A stretch of 64,000 nt of DNA from Phorcus lineatus. Its lineage: Eukaryota; Mollusca; Gastropoda; Trochida; Trochidae. Both the position numbers and the translations under genes were made by a program. This document shows positions 1 through 11,880 of this stretch, one piece after another. Under the pieces are notes generated by a model, which was not told the origin of the DNA, ran no database searches, and saw nothing but the letters and a program-made list of their open reading frames with translations. Position 1 is the stretch's first letter. Every line of letters starts with the position of its first letter. The stretch spans positions 69,643,022 through 69,707,021 of the forward strand of contig OV121081.1 of the NCBI GenBank assembly GCA_921293015.1, given 5' to 3'.

Positions 1-947
1 TCAGACGGCCTTGACCGCCAGACTGTGCCAGCCAATAAGAATCGAGTCTGGAAAGACTTCGGCAACTGTTGAATTGACATTCAAAACATCATATGTAACC
101 TTTGTATCTCGGGATTCGAGCTTTTCCTGAATGGACCCGAGAAAAGTCGAGCTGGGATGAACGTAAAATGATCGTGGGTGTGTTGACTATCATGATGAAT
201 ACGCTCATGTTTGGTCGGAAATTTAGCTATGTCTGCGACCCGAGGAAGATAGTGATTATGATGTATTATCGTAACGATATTTGCGTTTGATTTGGCATTT
301 TCTTCGTCGAAAAGACATTTTCATAAACTTTAAAAGTTATAGTAAAGAAATTTACCAAAACAAAACTACGACACATTATTGATCAAAATTAGGTCGACAA
401 TCATTTTGTCAAAGGGTTTCGAGGAATTCACTTCAATTTTTAAATTTCAAATTAAGTATTTTCTGAACGGAGGCAGGTAAATAAATCAACTGTAGAAACA
501 GGAACATTTGCATTTGTATTTGATAAATGAGATACGGCTATATATTTAAAACTCAGAAGTGTGCAATGGTTGACGATTCACCGGACCCCCGACCCTCTAC
601 CCCCGCGGATTATCGACAGTAAAATGGATGACCCAAAGGGTGCCCCCTCTCGCTCCTTTGTTTTCACTCAAAATTCCTGGATCCGCCACTGGTGTGTATC
701 TCAGAAGTGACAATTATGTTTTATTAAGAAAGCTGATCATACAGTTCGAAATGATAGATATCAGATGCAACAACAATGACGTTTATTTCTTATGCTATCT
801 ATTCAAAACTGTTGCAAAACATTTTTCAGAGCGTCCCTTATTTTCAATTTTCCGAAATCTTTGTTGATCAAACACAATCGATATGTACGCGGACCCGTGA
901 TTTGTTAGAATAATTGGAGGTGAAAGGTCACGGTCAAGGCCGTCTGA
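1..947. mobile_element. Element or segment bounded by 17-bp inverted repeats
   Basis: The first 17 bases (TCAGACGGCCTTGACCG) return as an exact reverse complement at 931-947. The repeat may extend left of the window, so the true outer end and any target-site duplication cannot be seen. The interior is AT-rich, apart from a GC-richer patch around 575-690, and shows no transposase motif. A non-autonomous DNA element is the simplest reading. Just beyond the right end, 943-954 and 962-974 form a second hairpin (TCTGACACGGCT against AGCCGTGGTCAGA, one bulge) that reuses the same TCTGAC/CGGC words. Confidence 0.45.
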
Positions 948-3571
948 CACGGCTTTTATGGAGCCGTGGTCAGATCAAGAAACGCAGCGAGGTAGGAGCG
1001 ATTAGTTTCGGACTGATTTCAATGAGATTGATAGATTCTGCAGTATGTTTGTGATATTTTAAGAAAAATAATTTTTTCATCACTCATGTACAGATAAGGT
1101 TTTGTACTGGTGACAGCGAATTTAATTTCTATTACTGCCTTATTCTTGAACCTGGATGTATACAATGTTAAATGAAATGTCCGGAATCATTGATCAATTC
1201 ATTATTCTGTTCATATGATCTTCGAAATTTTGGGCATAAAGCCTTTTACAAAACCAGTAGACGTAAACGTTACCATCAGTCGTATGCAAAGTGAAAACGT
1301 TTTATTCATGAACTAAATTCTCAATAAGTTGCTAGGATATGTTCAATTGGCATTATGCTACTAGTAGAACATGATTGTTTACTTGATAACAAATTCCCAA
1401 CATAAAGTCGTTTTGAACAATCCTTATGTCCTCATAACCAAATTCAAAACTGTTGTGTAGAGTGTGCCTATAGCTCTCAGATATATTCTACAATAGCATA
1501 TGCTAACAGCTCCCAATGCATTGATAGAAAAATATGCTTTTACAAATTTGAAGGTGTAATATGACCTTGACCCTCTCCTTTTATACAAGTCGTTTCCTCA
1601 CAATGAAAGCAATTTGCAATAGACAATGTAACTTTTAGATTTGTAAATGTTTCTTGGCGGTATTTGTACACAATATTGAAATAGCATTTTACCGTTTCTG
1701 ATCATACGTAAAATGCAGAATACATATGCAACGATACAAAGTTGTTGCATTGTTTAGTTTGGATAAAAACTTCACTGAATTACAAGTCAAGTCATATCAT
1801 GTCATGATCTGTTTATAAATTTTGATGCTTTATTGGGTGAGTATACCATTTTCTCCAAACAAAAGTTTTCCAACGAACCTAGCAATATTTCAGGGTACAT
1901 TAAATGTTCCTCACGATTGCAATTCGAGTACCCATTGTGCTACAACGAGTGAGATATAATAATAAACATGTGCATTCATTCAACTTTAGCTCACAACATG
2001 AGAACTACACAACGAAAATGTATTTCAATTTAAATGCAATTGTCCAACTATTGGATTATCCAAATAATGGAGTATGCATCAGTATTTAAGATCAACCACC
2101 CTGCAGAGAGACCTATTTAGTTTTCAAAGTGTTACCATGTGAATTAAGCAAAATAAACGATTTTAAACGTTTAGTATTGTGAACATGAATTCATTAAAGG
2201 TATTCATTAACATTTAATCTTTTAACCAATTAGCCACAACAAAAAGAATAAAACTTCCTAGCTGAGTGAAAGGACATTTACTGGAACCCTTTATTTTTTA
2301 TAAGTACACCTCATATTTTTCTGCATACCAAGTATGTGTGATAAAACCATTGGTGCATTGTTTTTTATCTTGGTTATTTAAGGCGAACCTTGGTTATAAA
2401 TGATTTGTTTACAACTATCAGATGATGGAAAATAGTTTCGTGATTGAACAGGTTTTCACTCTAAGGTGCAATATTGCCGCAAAATAGCAGTATTGTAGCT
2501 ACGTAGATTTATTGTAAAGTTTAATCTAAAAGGAAAGATCCTGTAATGAAATGAAATATTACAGATACACGTGACCATAGTACAGGAAATATAAAAAAAT
2601 TGAATTCAAAATGGATTCCAGTAGGAAACTAAGTAACTCAGCTTCAGTGAATGAATATCAAGTGGATGCAAGACTACCCATTTATATATGTCCATAATGA
2701 AATTAAAAAATCTGTCAATCTGATTATTTAGTTCACAACAACATTATAAATCAACATGAAACTATTCAAATTTATTCAATGAATCCATCAATTGCATTTC
2801 TAAAAATGGAGAAAATTGGAAATGATTTATTTTTTTAATACAAAATTGGAATAATTGCATATTTTTGTAATGGTTTCAGGCTGCTACTAAGTGACAGGCA
2901 GGAACTATACAGGAGCAATTTTATTTGACTGTAGACAGTGGACAGACCTCTAAAGGTTTACGGTACCCACGCATAAAAAAGTCAACCTTGGATATGTTTT
3001 GAGGCCAAAAGGAGAAATATTGAAACATAATATTCGATTGCAAAAAGCCATTTTCTTTTCATTCGAATTCATTTCAATTTCAAGCTTCATCTTCAAGGGC
3101 TAATCACATCGAATTTCAGTACATTCAATACAGTGAAAGTGATTGACAGCTTCACCGGAATTGTCCTCTTTGAAATGGATTTCATGCAAAAGAAGGGTGA
3201 TAATCATTTTACTTCACTTACTTGTCAACCACTCAACGGGTTAATTCACCAATAATCTTTAAATATGAAAATCATGCTGTACAAAATCAAATTGTTTCTG
3301 TGAAAATAATTTTCAATTCAGTCAAGTATTTCTGTATAGCGATCCCCAGAATATGAAACCATGGTAATGACCTGTTTTAGTTTGAACAGGTCAAAGAGAC
3401 AGGTATTAAATTTTAACTCAGTTAGCGACCCTGTTACTGAATAGTTACATACGTTTTTGTCTTTATTGAATTGTTGCTATAATGATGATGGGGTGACAAT
3501 GATGATCTTATTTTTATGTTTAATGGTATCATCTGGTAAAACTGTATCACCTCTCTGTCGATCTGTCTCAG
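948..3571. other. No gene seen; AT-rich intergenic sequence
   Basis: Apart from the hairpin at 943-974 I see only short chance reading frames (for example 1904-2089, 61 codons) and no recognisable repeat or RNA gene. Confidence 0.5.
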
Positions 3572-3725
3572 CTCCTTCCAAATACCCTGATATATTTCGG
3601 CCAAATGCCTCGTATGGCTGGCGCCGCTTGTTGTTTCTATCCGGGTTTAGCCGCTGTTGCTGTATGCGAGTCGTCTTATTGGCTAATTTAGATAGCCAGC
3701 GATACGAGGCATAAGCTTGAAGGAG
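3572..3725. repeat. Small MITE-like inverted-repeat element, family G copy 1
   Basis: The segment 3607-3622 (GCCTCGTATGGCTGGC) pairs with 3695-3710 (GCCAGCGATACGAGGC) with one mismatch, and CTCCTTC at 3572 pairs with GAAGGAG at 3719-3725. This makes a foldback of about 150 bp. The left half resembles 38380-38450 (shared CTCCTTCC, AATACCCTGAT and CTCGTATGG), so it is a dispersed family. It has no coding capacity. Confidence 0.5.
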
Positions 3726-4179
3726 ATCTATCGATGGTTTCCTTTTTTACACTCAACATAAAATCTTCAGCAGCATTTTTTAATTGCAGTGTGTAATAAT
3801 CATTATCTAGTGACATAAATATATAGTAAGGAATGTCCCTTGATTTTTTATCCATGTAAAATACCCGGATAGAACTTTTTATTGAAAAATATATATGCAA
3901 TGAAATGAAACATATATGAAAATAAGATCAGCTGAGCAATTATTGCTTCCACATTGTCTTAAAACATCCGATCATGATTATGTTTATATTAAGATGGCAG
4001 CTTTTATTACTAAGACTAATTCCAAATAATGAACTATCGATATTGGCATCTGCACTTAAATCGTAGATTTCTCTTGAAATGCCAGTAATTTCCTTGCTCA
4101 TACAGCTGAAGCGTCGTGCTCTCATTTGCCCCTCTGGTTACACATCTGAGATGATGAAAGTGGGGGATGAGGTCAAGGG

Positions 4180-4400
4180 ATTTGCCTTCAACCTAAACTA
4201 ATCGCCTCCATGATAATTTATTGCTGAGTCCATGTAAGAAGCTAATGAATGGTAATGGGTCAACATGCCTCAGTAGATTCACTTTGGGAAATACACATCA
4301 CAGCGTGATCTCATTGAGACACATCTTCTGTAGTGAAATGTTACTCTGGTTTATTGGTTAAAAGTTTTCAGTAGTAAATCTCTCTTCAACATCACCACCT
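4180..4400. repeat. Dispersed repeat family D, copy 1
   Basis: About 200 bp that aligns by eye with 5830-6060 and 42335-42570. The best shared block is AGAAGCTAATGAA, with an ordered set of smaller matches (AAATCACC-like, CATGCCTCA, TTTATTGGT, CAGTAAAT). The copies are old and diverged. Family identity is unknown. Confidence 0.5.
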
Positions 4401-5629
4401 TTCAACTTTACATCTTGAGACTAATGTTGTTATTTGCTTCGCTAAACAGGGTCAAAACTGCCAGTAAGTTGACACACTAGTACTAATGTATAGTGAATCT
4501 TTTAAAGGTTAGACATAAACCAAGATATACTTGCCTATAAACAGCAAACTCAAAACGTATTCAAGACAGGACTTAAATATTATTAGAAACATATTATCAG
4601 ATATGAATATCACTAGTGAAATTTTACATAACATCGGAAACTTGTTATACTAATACTGTTGTATGTTTTCATTATTTTCATTGTCTTTTATCGGAAGCAT
4701 AAAGTCTCTAAGGTGTAACGTTATACTTTATACTATATATAAACACAATATGTACGCAGGCTATACATCCTACTGGAAATATATGTCTGTATTCAGAATA
4801 CCACCGTCATATCTGTGTAAGTCAGAATGTGTCTCTTACTTATGGGATATTCATTTAGTTTAATTAGGAAACTAAAGACAGGCATTTCTGAGTATTTCAA
4901 GAAGTCATGCTGTAATACAATTAGTCATATATCGCAATTAACTACAACTTAAAACCCTCTCGTTGCATTGTAGAACAAATTCCAGGGGAACTCCTCAAGT
5001 AATAATTTTTCTATCTATAGTTTAATGATGAAAGTTTAAAAGTTTATACCAAGGAAGAGGCGTTAGTTTAACTATCGTGCAGAAATACAACTCGTTGTTG
5101 TCCGATTAACTGACAATTTTCAATCAAGCTAAACCGTCAAGTTGATAAAAAAATTTATTCAGTTGAGTTGAGTCGAGTATTAGGTAGGATTATATATGTA
5201 ATTGAAATGAATTTCAATGAAATGCTTGATTGAGTGGCCTATTTATCTATACGGATAATTTGAATGAGTATATAATTGTATGTAAAAGTATGACAGTCTA
5301 ACCCTCATTCATTATCATATTTAGTTGCACCTAAAACATTCATTTAAATATTGAATTTGGTACTGCTTCTCGGATGACAATGGGGTCTTCTATATTACTT
5401 TAAAAAGAGCATATTGATTCATGGTACATCTAAAATGTATCTAAAATTTAAAGAGGTGAACCAAGACTCATAAAATACAAAGAGATATCACGAAACTGTA
5501 TCACTCTCTTTTATCTTTAAACAGCATGTCACCTAAACGAATGAATGGCTTCCATCAGAATACTTACAGGAGAGAACTTGACTGAAAAGTTAAGCAGTTG
5601 TAAGTCAGTGTGAAAAATGGTTCACTTGT
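4401..5629. other. No gene seen; AT-rich intergenic sequence
   Basis: Only short chance reading frames (for example 4663-4863, 66 codons) and simple AT-rich sequence. Confidence 0.5.
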
Positions 5630-5760
5630 CATTGATGGATAAAAATGACAATTGTGTGATGTCATAGATTACATAGACACATGCCCTGCTGAGTTCATGG
5701 TGATAGGATAATCAGAAGACTTTATACAACGAAATGTTTCTTCAACCTGAAGCCTCTCCC
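5630..5760. repeat. Dispersed repeat family E, copy 1
   Basis: Shares CATGCCCTGCTGAGTTCATGG and several flanking words with 33690-33800 on the same strand. Both copies sit in non-coding DNA, and here family D begins about 70 bp downstream. Identity unknown. Confidence 0.4.
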
Positions 5761-5829
5761 TTTCTTCGTAAAGGAAAAGATAAAACTGAAGGTGAGAAGA
5801 CTAGTTCACATCACGTTTTCTGATTTCTC

Positions 5830-6060
5830 TGTTTCCTGAACTAAATCACCAACTGGAAATTTATCACTGGGCCCATTATAGAAGCTAATGAATAGTGATG
5901 GGTCAGCATGCCTCATTAGATTCCCAATTTAGAGGCTTCAAAGCCTGATATTGCTAAGACACTTCCCCTTTGTATTGAAACGTTACTCGAATTCGTTAGT
6001 CAGCAGTTTCAGCTGTAAATTCTTGAAAATGAGCACATTGAAACTCTAATGTATTTTCAT
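5830..6060. repeat. Dispersed repeat family D, copy 2
   Basis: Starts with CCTGAACTAAATCACC, which recurs at the start of copy 3 (about 42349), followed by AGAAGCTAATGAA and GGGTCAGCATGCCTCA. It lies directly after family E copy 1. The order E then D may mean both are pieces of one longer element. Confidence 0.5.
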
Positions 6061-7924
6061 CATTTCTATTTAGTACATTTATCTGAGGCAAAACTTCCAA
6101 TGCCTACAAAATATGCCAATATAAGTTCCAAATCTATCATATATGTATCCTTTATAGCCAGATATACGGTAATTTATAAAACGTTTCAGGTTTTAAAAAA
6201 CCCAGCTGCCTTATAAAGGTGCAGATACAAAACCCTTACCTCCCATTTACACTGATATAAGTAATAGAACACATAAAATACTATCAACTAGATTTTGTCA
6301 TACTGTGCCAACAAGATTGTCAGATTGTACCAACAAGGTCTTATGGCCAACTTTGCATTGAAAACCTGTAAGAATATCGTTTTACCATAAGGTGGCACAA
6401 TTTAAGTATTGCTTGAAGAGATTTATTTTTGAATATTTTGGTAAAGTATCTGTCTTGCAGACAACCTTTTTTTTGGAGAAGATGTATTATTGCTTAGCTT
6501 CAATAGAAAATTTTTCTGAGTTTCAGACTAAATTTCAAAGTTATTATTTGGGTTCGCATTTTATTCCGCTAGATATATTCTAAATATTGTAATATGAATC
6601 GGTAGAACTACTTGATTAACAATATTTCACACTTAAAATCCACACAGCTTTTCCACTTCCATGTCAACAGTTCCGCTAAGATTTAGTACAAACATAATGA
6701 CATATTTAAATCAATATCGAATCACTAATTTAGATAACACAATTATTTCATGACGTAGGGAAGTCTAAAGATCTGTCCTCACATTGTGACAGTGTATTGT
6801 GATGGATATATTGCGCCATATAAAATGACCACATAACTGGATCAATAAGAATGTTTTGCCTTAAAAGTGTTTACATTATCTTTTGTAATGTCTTTTATGC
6901 TTCCAATGCATCGTCGAAACAGTATGCTGTAACAAACTTGTACATGTAGGTGACTTGATCTACTATTTCTATGGTAGATTTGAAAAGTATTTAAGTTCTG
7001 GTTTCGATAATCTAAGTTGTAACAGGGTTGTTACATTATTAATCGTTTCTGTTCAGGTGTCAAAGGCATACTAGAGCTGTAGATAAGGTTCTTAGTATAC
7101 AGAAACGTATCTGATCCAAGGTTTCTTCAGGTTAATAATCTGAAAAGAAAAGGCACTGGTTACATCCTTGCCTTCTTTCAAATCGTAGAAGTCACTTAAA
7201 TTGTCGTACCTGAAGCTTATCTTGTTGTTTGATTGTCTGTTAAAGATAACAAAATCTTTCAACAATTCCATGGAACTAGTTTTCCTTAATTTTAACTTTT
7301 TTTAAAATAACTTTTAAGACAATTGTTTTCTTCCACATCAGCAAGTTTGTCTTCAAGAAATTAGGTCTTATCAATTGCTTCTCAAACGAAAAGCGTTGTT
7401 ATTCAAACTATTGTAAAAAGGGCATAGCACGTTTTGGTACCTTTATATTTATAATATGATTTGAATGTAAACCTTGTCAATTGGTGTTGATTTGTATTTT
7501 GTACGGTTTTCACGGGGTAAATAGCCAAAGAAAGGGTGACAGTTAGTGCATTCAACAAATACATCAACAATCAATAGTCCCACTCATTTCCCAATCATCT
7601 CTGTTGATTTAAAGACTATAAGAAGTTTAAGATATGAGGTGTTGTTGACAGGAGATACTCATTTAATGTTACCGCGATGCTCTATGGACAGTACCCATTG
7701 TATATTGACAAACAGTGCGAGAAAGTGGTAATTGTTGTCTCCCAATATCTAGAGAAATCAAGTATAGTGAAGACATACGACTGAAGAAATGAAAAATAGC
7801 CTCACAGGGAACTGGTCGTAATAACGGAAATTGGCAAATGGGAGTGTGTGTTATAGCTGTCAATACTTTCACGAGCGTACCCGTCATACGTTAGTAAGGA
7901 AAACTAGGAAAATGAATTAACGTG
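6061..7924. other. No gene seen; AT-rich intergenic sequence
   Basis: Contains only short frames (6392-6583, 7546-7731, 7669-7887) without recognisable domains. No RNA gene or clear repeat noticed. Confidence 0.5.
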
Positions 7925-8190
7925 AATGTGTTCTTATTTTGGGGTTAACGCCGCTTTCAAGAGTCTTCAACTGCTATCACGGCTGCTACTCTACTTGCCG
8001 GGGGTAAGGCCACAACATTATTGTTGCTATGCATTGGGGTGAAACTTGCGAGCATTACCTGAATCAAACAAAACATGGGTACTACTGCAAGTAAAACGTT
8101 CTCTCTTGCAAACAAAGTTGTCGGCGAGATGCAAATGTTAATGAAATACTACAACAATGGTCAACTAAAACCTATATGAAAGATGTTTTT
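7925..8190. repeat. Dispersed repeat family F, copy 1
   Basis: Aligns by eye with 56420-56670 on the same strand: GGGGTTAACGCCGCTTTCAA against GGGGTTCAACGCAGCTTTCA, then TATCACGGCTG/TATCACAGCTG, GCTATGCATTG, and later CTTGCAAACAAAG/CTGCAGACAAAG and TATATGAAAGA. From memory, repeats starting with a 'TTTAACGCCGCTTTCAA'-like phrase are common in mollusc genomes. I cannot verify that here. Confidence 0.5.
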
Positions 8191-9045
8191 CAGTGAGTCC
8201 ATAGTGGATAATACAAATCTGATAGCTGCACACATAATAGTATTACTTCTTAACTTGATGTCTTGGCTATGTCAAGTCAACATTTACCACTCACAGTCAT
8301 ACACCATTCAAAAGATTGAAAGACTAATGCGATGTGACTGTGTTTGAAGAGTTGATGTGAGGACTACACACACCTCCAGGAGAACACAAAGAGGTTTTGA
8401 ACGAACTAATGTAACCATACAAGTAATATCGAGAATAGAGAGTATAAGTAACATCATTCCAGGGTATTTTCGGATGAAGATGTATATACTGTATTCAAAT
8501 CAGCAACGATATCTAAATTGTGCATCGTTGTTCAGTATTTAAAAAAAGCACAATTTGCCGTAAAAAATGTCAACGCCTTTAATGATAACAAATTTTCAAA
8601 AGTGATCTTAATGACTTCAAATTACTGCGATGTGAAATATTTCAAATCAGATCAATACTTTATTCAGTACATTAGCAAGCTTGTTGATGATTGGTTTGAT
8701 CGTTTAGATAATTCATTGCAAGTTTTACTTTGATTGGTTCCAATTTAGACTTTAATCAAACTTTCAACGTGTTTCTTTTTCAATAATGGCAAATAATCGA
8801 CACTTACCAAAAGGATTAAAATATTCAAGCAACTACGGTATTAAAGAGATGAAGTTTTTTTATTATGTAAATCTATCGCCATCTCTTCAAATTTCCAGAC
8901 GATAACAATCAATGGAACATGTGATGAATGTTGATGAAAAGGTGAATGGTGCAGACTACATGCCCGTGCACGATAATGAGTGATAAAAATAACTTAATTT
9001 AGGAAGTAGCCAAAATAGCTTTGATGGACCATTTGTCGTATCTGT

Positions 9046-9055
9046 ATGGATGTTC
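9046..9055 (+). repeat. Left 10-bp direct repeat (target-site duplication) of the large foldback element
   Basis: ATGGATGTTC sits immediately outside the left arm and recurs exactly at 14585-14594, immediately outside the right arm. The match continues for six more bases with two transitions (CGTGCA against TGTACA), so the exact junction could be shifted by a few bases. Confidence 0.75.
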
Positions 9056-9230
9056 CGTGCAATCTGGGAATGATCACAATCTGCAGATTGTTCGCTCACA
9101 ATCTGCAGATTGTTCGAACAATCTAGGAATTTTTTTCATTCCTAGATTGTTTAAACAATCTGCAGATTGTGAGACCTGAACAATCTGGGAATGATCACAA
9201 TCTGGGAATATGCTTGAGAATTGTCTAGTT
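9056..9230. repeat. Left terminal palindromic module of the foldback element
   Basis: Three copies of the perfect 16-bp palindrome ACAATCTGCAGATTGT lie at 9076-9091, 9098-9113 and 9155-9170. They are joined by further palindromic junctions (GATTGTTCGAACAATC, GATTGTTTAAACAATC) and by ATTCCTAGATTGT and AATCTGGGAA variants. The module is the mirror image of 14430-14584. The repeated AGATTGT half-site also opens every 63-bp unit, as expected if it is a transposase-binding site (inference). Confidence 0.75.
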
Positions 9231-9261
9231 TATTTAGGTTTTTCTTTGTGTATGCATCCAA

Positions 9262-10437
9262 ATGATGGAGAATAGTTGTCAAGTCATAGATTGTGACAGG
9301 TTCATAGCTCGCCTATATATCAAACTGACTGAGTGTAGGGATCGATTCCTAGATTGTGAAGGGCTTACAGATCGACATTATATCATACTGAGAGGGATTA
9401 AGGGTCAATTCTCGGATTGTGAAGGGCTCACAGCTCGCCTATAGGTCAAGCTGAGGGACTATAGGGGTCTATTCTCAGATTGTGAAGGTTCATAGCTCAC
9501 CTTTATTTTAACTGACAGGGTATAGCAGTCTATTCTCAGATTGTGATGGGCTCATAGCTCGCCTATAAATCAAACTGAGGGAGTGTACGGCTCGATTCCT
9601 AGATTGTGAAGGGCTCACACCCCCCTTTATGTCAAACTGACGGAGTATAGGGGCCGATTCCTAGATTGTGAAAGGCTCACAGTGCGTCTATATGTCAAAC
9701 TGAGGGATTATGGCGATCTATTCTCAGATTGTGAAGGCTTATAGCTCACCTTTATTTAAACTGCGAGGGTATAGCAGTCTATTCTCAGATTGTGATGGGG
9801 TTACAGCTCGCTTTTATGTCAAACTGAGGGAGTATAGGGGCCGATTCCAAGATTGTGAAGGGCTCACAGCGCGTCTATATGTCAAACTAAGGGAGTATAG
9901 GGATCTATTCTCAGATAGTGAAGGGCTCACAGCTTGCTTTTATGTCAAACTAAGGGAGTATAGGGATCTATTCTCAGATAGTGAAGGGCTCACAGCTTGC
10001 TTTTATGTCAAACTGAGGGAGTTTAGGGATCTATTCTCAGATTGTGAAGGGCTCACAGCTCGCTTTTATGTCAAACTGAGATGATATAGCAGTCTATTCT
10101 CAGATTGTGATGGGCTCATAGCTCGCCTATATATCAAACTGAGGGAGTATAGGGGCCGATTCCAATATTGTGAAGGGCTCACAGCGCGCCTATAAATCAA
10201 ACTGACGGAGTATAGGGATCGATTCTCAGATTGTGAAGGGCTCACAGCTCGCTTTTATGTCAAACTGAGGGAGTATAGGGGTCGATTCCAAGATTGTGAA
10301 GGGCTCACAGCGCGCCTATAAATCAAACATACGGAGTATAGGGATCGATTCCAAGATTGTGCAGGGCTCATAGCTCGCCTTTATGTCAAACTGAGGGAGT
10401 ATAGGGGTCGATTCCTAGATTGTGAAAGGCATTGCGC
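9262..10437 (+). repeat. Left arm: 63-bp minisatellite, about 18 units
   Basis: AGATTGTG recurs every 63 bases (9288, 9351, 9414 and onwards to 10417). A unit reads roughly AGATTGTGAAGGGCTCACAG, then CTCGCCTATATGTCAAACTG, then AGGGAGTATAGGGGTCGATT. Units differ by a few substitutions. The period is a multiple of three, so one frame stays open (9710-10084) and would encode a 21-residue repeat. I regard that frame as a by-product of the period, not a gene. Confidence 0.85.
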
Positions 10438-10577
10438 TTGTATTTGTGTTTTATTTTGCTATGGAAGGGCTCAGTTCACATATTGTGAATATGTTGAGGT
10501 AGAAAACTAGTTTTTATATCGATTCTGCGATATTAGATTTTCATTAATCATAGTTTGCGGTAACCCGTATAACACTG

Positions 10578-11880
10578 TTTGATTTAAACATATTTATTCA
10601 TGAAAATGTACAAATCATGAATGGATTGGCCAACAAGCTCCTAGGTGCTTATTTTAAGGCCGCTCCGAAGCAATTACATATGAGAAAATATATATATACA
10701 ACTTTATGGTAGTGACACATATCTGATTGCAATCATAGCTTCATAGATAGTGGTTATGCATGAATAACATTTCGCTTGTTTGGCAGTCATTATGAAATAT
10801 CAAATCGATCAGATTTCATTATGTATTGATGAATAGAGTTCAATAACATGATGGAATCATTTAATGAGAGCGATGTGCATCCCCGTAGAACCGTTTTAAT
10901 ACCAAATCCTTTCAGATAAAAGAATGATTTCTGTCTTAATTCTATGTACTTATGGCATGTGAAGAAATAGTGGACAGCGTATTCGACTGGGTGACCACAG
11001 GAGCAGGCCGGGCTTTCGATGATATGTCTGTTAAACTTATCAGCGTTCAAGTCACTACAGTAGAGCCTGAGGCGAGAGTGGATGATCTGGCAAATTCTTG
11101 GACCATAGTTAAGATCGAAAGTAGTAGTTTTATTGCCAGGTCCTTGAACTGAATTTCTGAAACCGGATAATGTATCAATAATTTGAACGTCAGGAGTTAA
11201 GGAATTCCACAGTTTTATTGTTTCAGGTAAAAACGATCTTGCATATAACGCTGTCCTACATTTGACAGTTCGGACGGATGAATTTTCTCTGAGGTTGTAG
11301 TTATTGTTAGGTGTTGTAGGTAGAAGATTACATAGATATTGAGGCGCAATATTATTCTTCATTTTGTAGAACGTTGTCAATTTAGATATATTTCTACGCT
11401 CCGATAGGGTTTTTTGATTAGTTTCTTCATAAATACTGTTATGGCTTGTCCCGCGGACTGCTCCACAAATTGATCTCAATGCGTCTAGATTCAAGTTTTC
11501 GAGTAAAATGCACTGTTGTTTGGTGCAATTATCCCAAATGTGGCCGCAATAGTCAAAAGTTGGCAAGATGAAAGATTTATAAATAATATCCAAACTTTTG
11601 CGTGATAAACGATATTTTAGACTTCTTAAGCAGTTTATCAAAGGGCTAATTTTATTGATAATCGAGTTTATGTGAATATCCCAGTGACAATTATTTTGAA
11701 GAGTCAGACCTAAATGCTTATAGTGTTCTACTTCCTGAATTTTTTCTCCGTCCATTGTGAGATTCGGTTGAATGTTTCGGTTTATCTTTCTACTAAACTG
11801 AATTGATTTCGTTGTTTTAGGATTAAATGACACTTTCCATTTTTTTTTTTTTTTTTTCTTTTTTTTTTTTTTGGAGTTAC
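10578..11880 (-). pseudogene. LINE-A: 5'-truncated non-LTR retrotransposon, 3' part of ORF2
   Basis: A minus-strand frame (10790-11956) encodes the end of a reverse transcriptase. About residue 40 carries a W-V-FNP-KT-S pattern, typical just after the catalytic Asp-Asp motif. Then come an HYKHLG motif and a 'thumb/connection' region with P.FDYC..IWD. The C-terminus has a CCHC zinc motif (CSC...H-x4-C, about residues 315-335) and a short tail. The endonuclease and the catalytic part of the polymerase are missing. Residues before about 38 are poly-lysine and chance sequence. The 3' untranslated end reaches about 10578 and closely matches 31146-31260. Clade uncertain (CR1/jockey/I-like). It lies in the loop of the foldback element. 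Confidence 0.85.
11840..11872 (-). repeat. Interrupted poly(A) tract (poly-T on the plus strand) at the LINE-A 5' break
   Basis: T18-C-T14 on the plus strand is a 32-A tract on the strand of the LINE. It sits exactly where homology to reverse transcriptase begins, and it translates as the poly-lysine run at the start of the frame. It may be the poly(A) tail of another transcript joined by template switching, or a later A-tract expansion. Confidence 0.7.

Noticed and set aside
9710-10084. 124-residue repetitive protein (and the similar frame at 13448-13798)
   Set aside because: Open only because the repeat period is divisible by three; the same bases form the arms of the foldback element.
10952-11152. 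66-codon plus-strand frame
   Set aside because: Antisense shadow of the LINE-A coding region.
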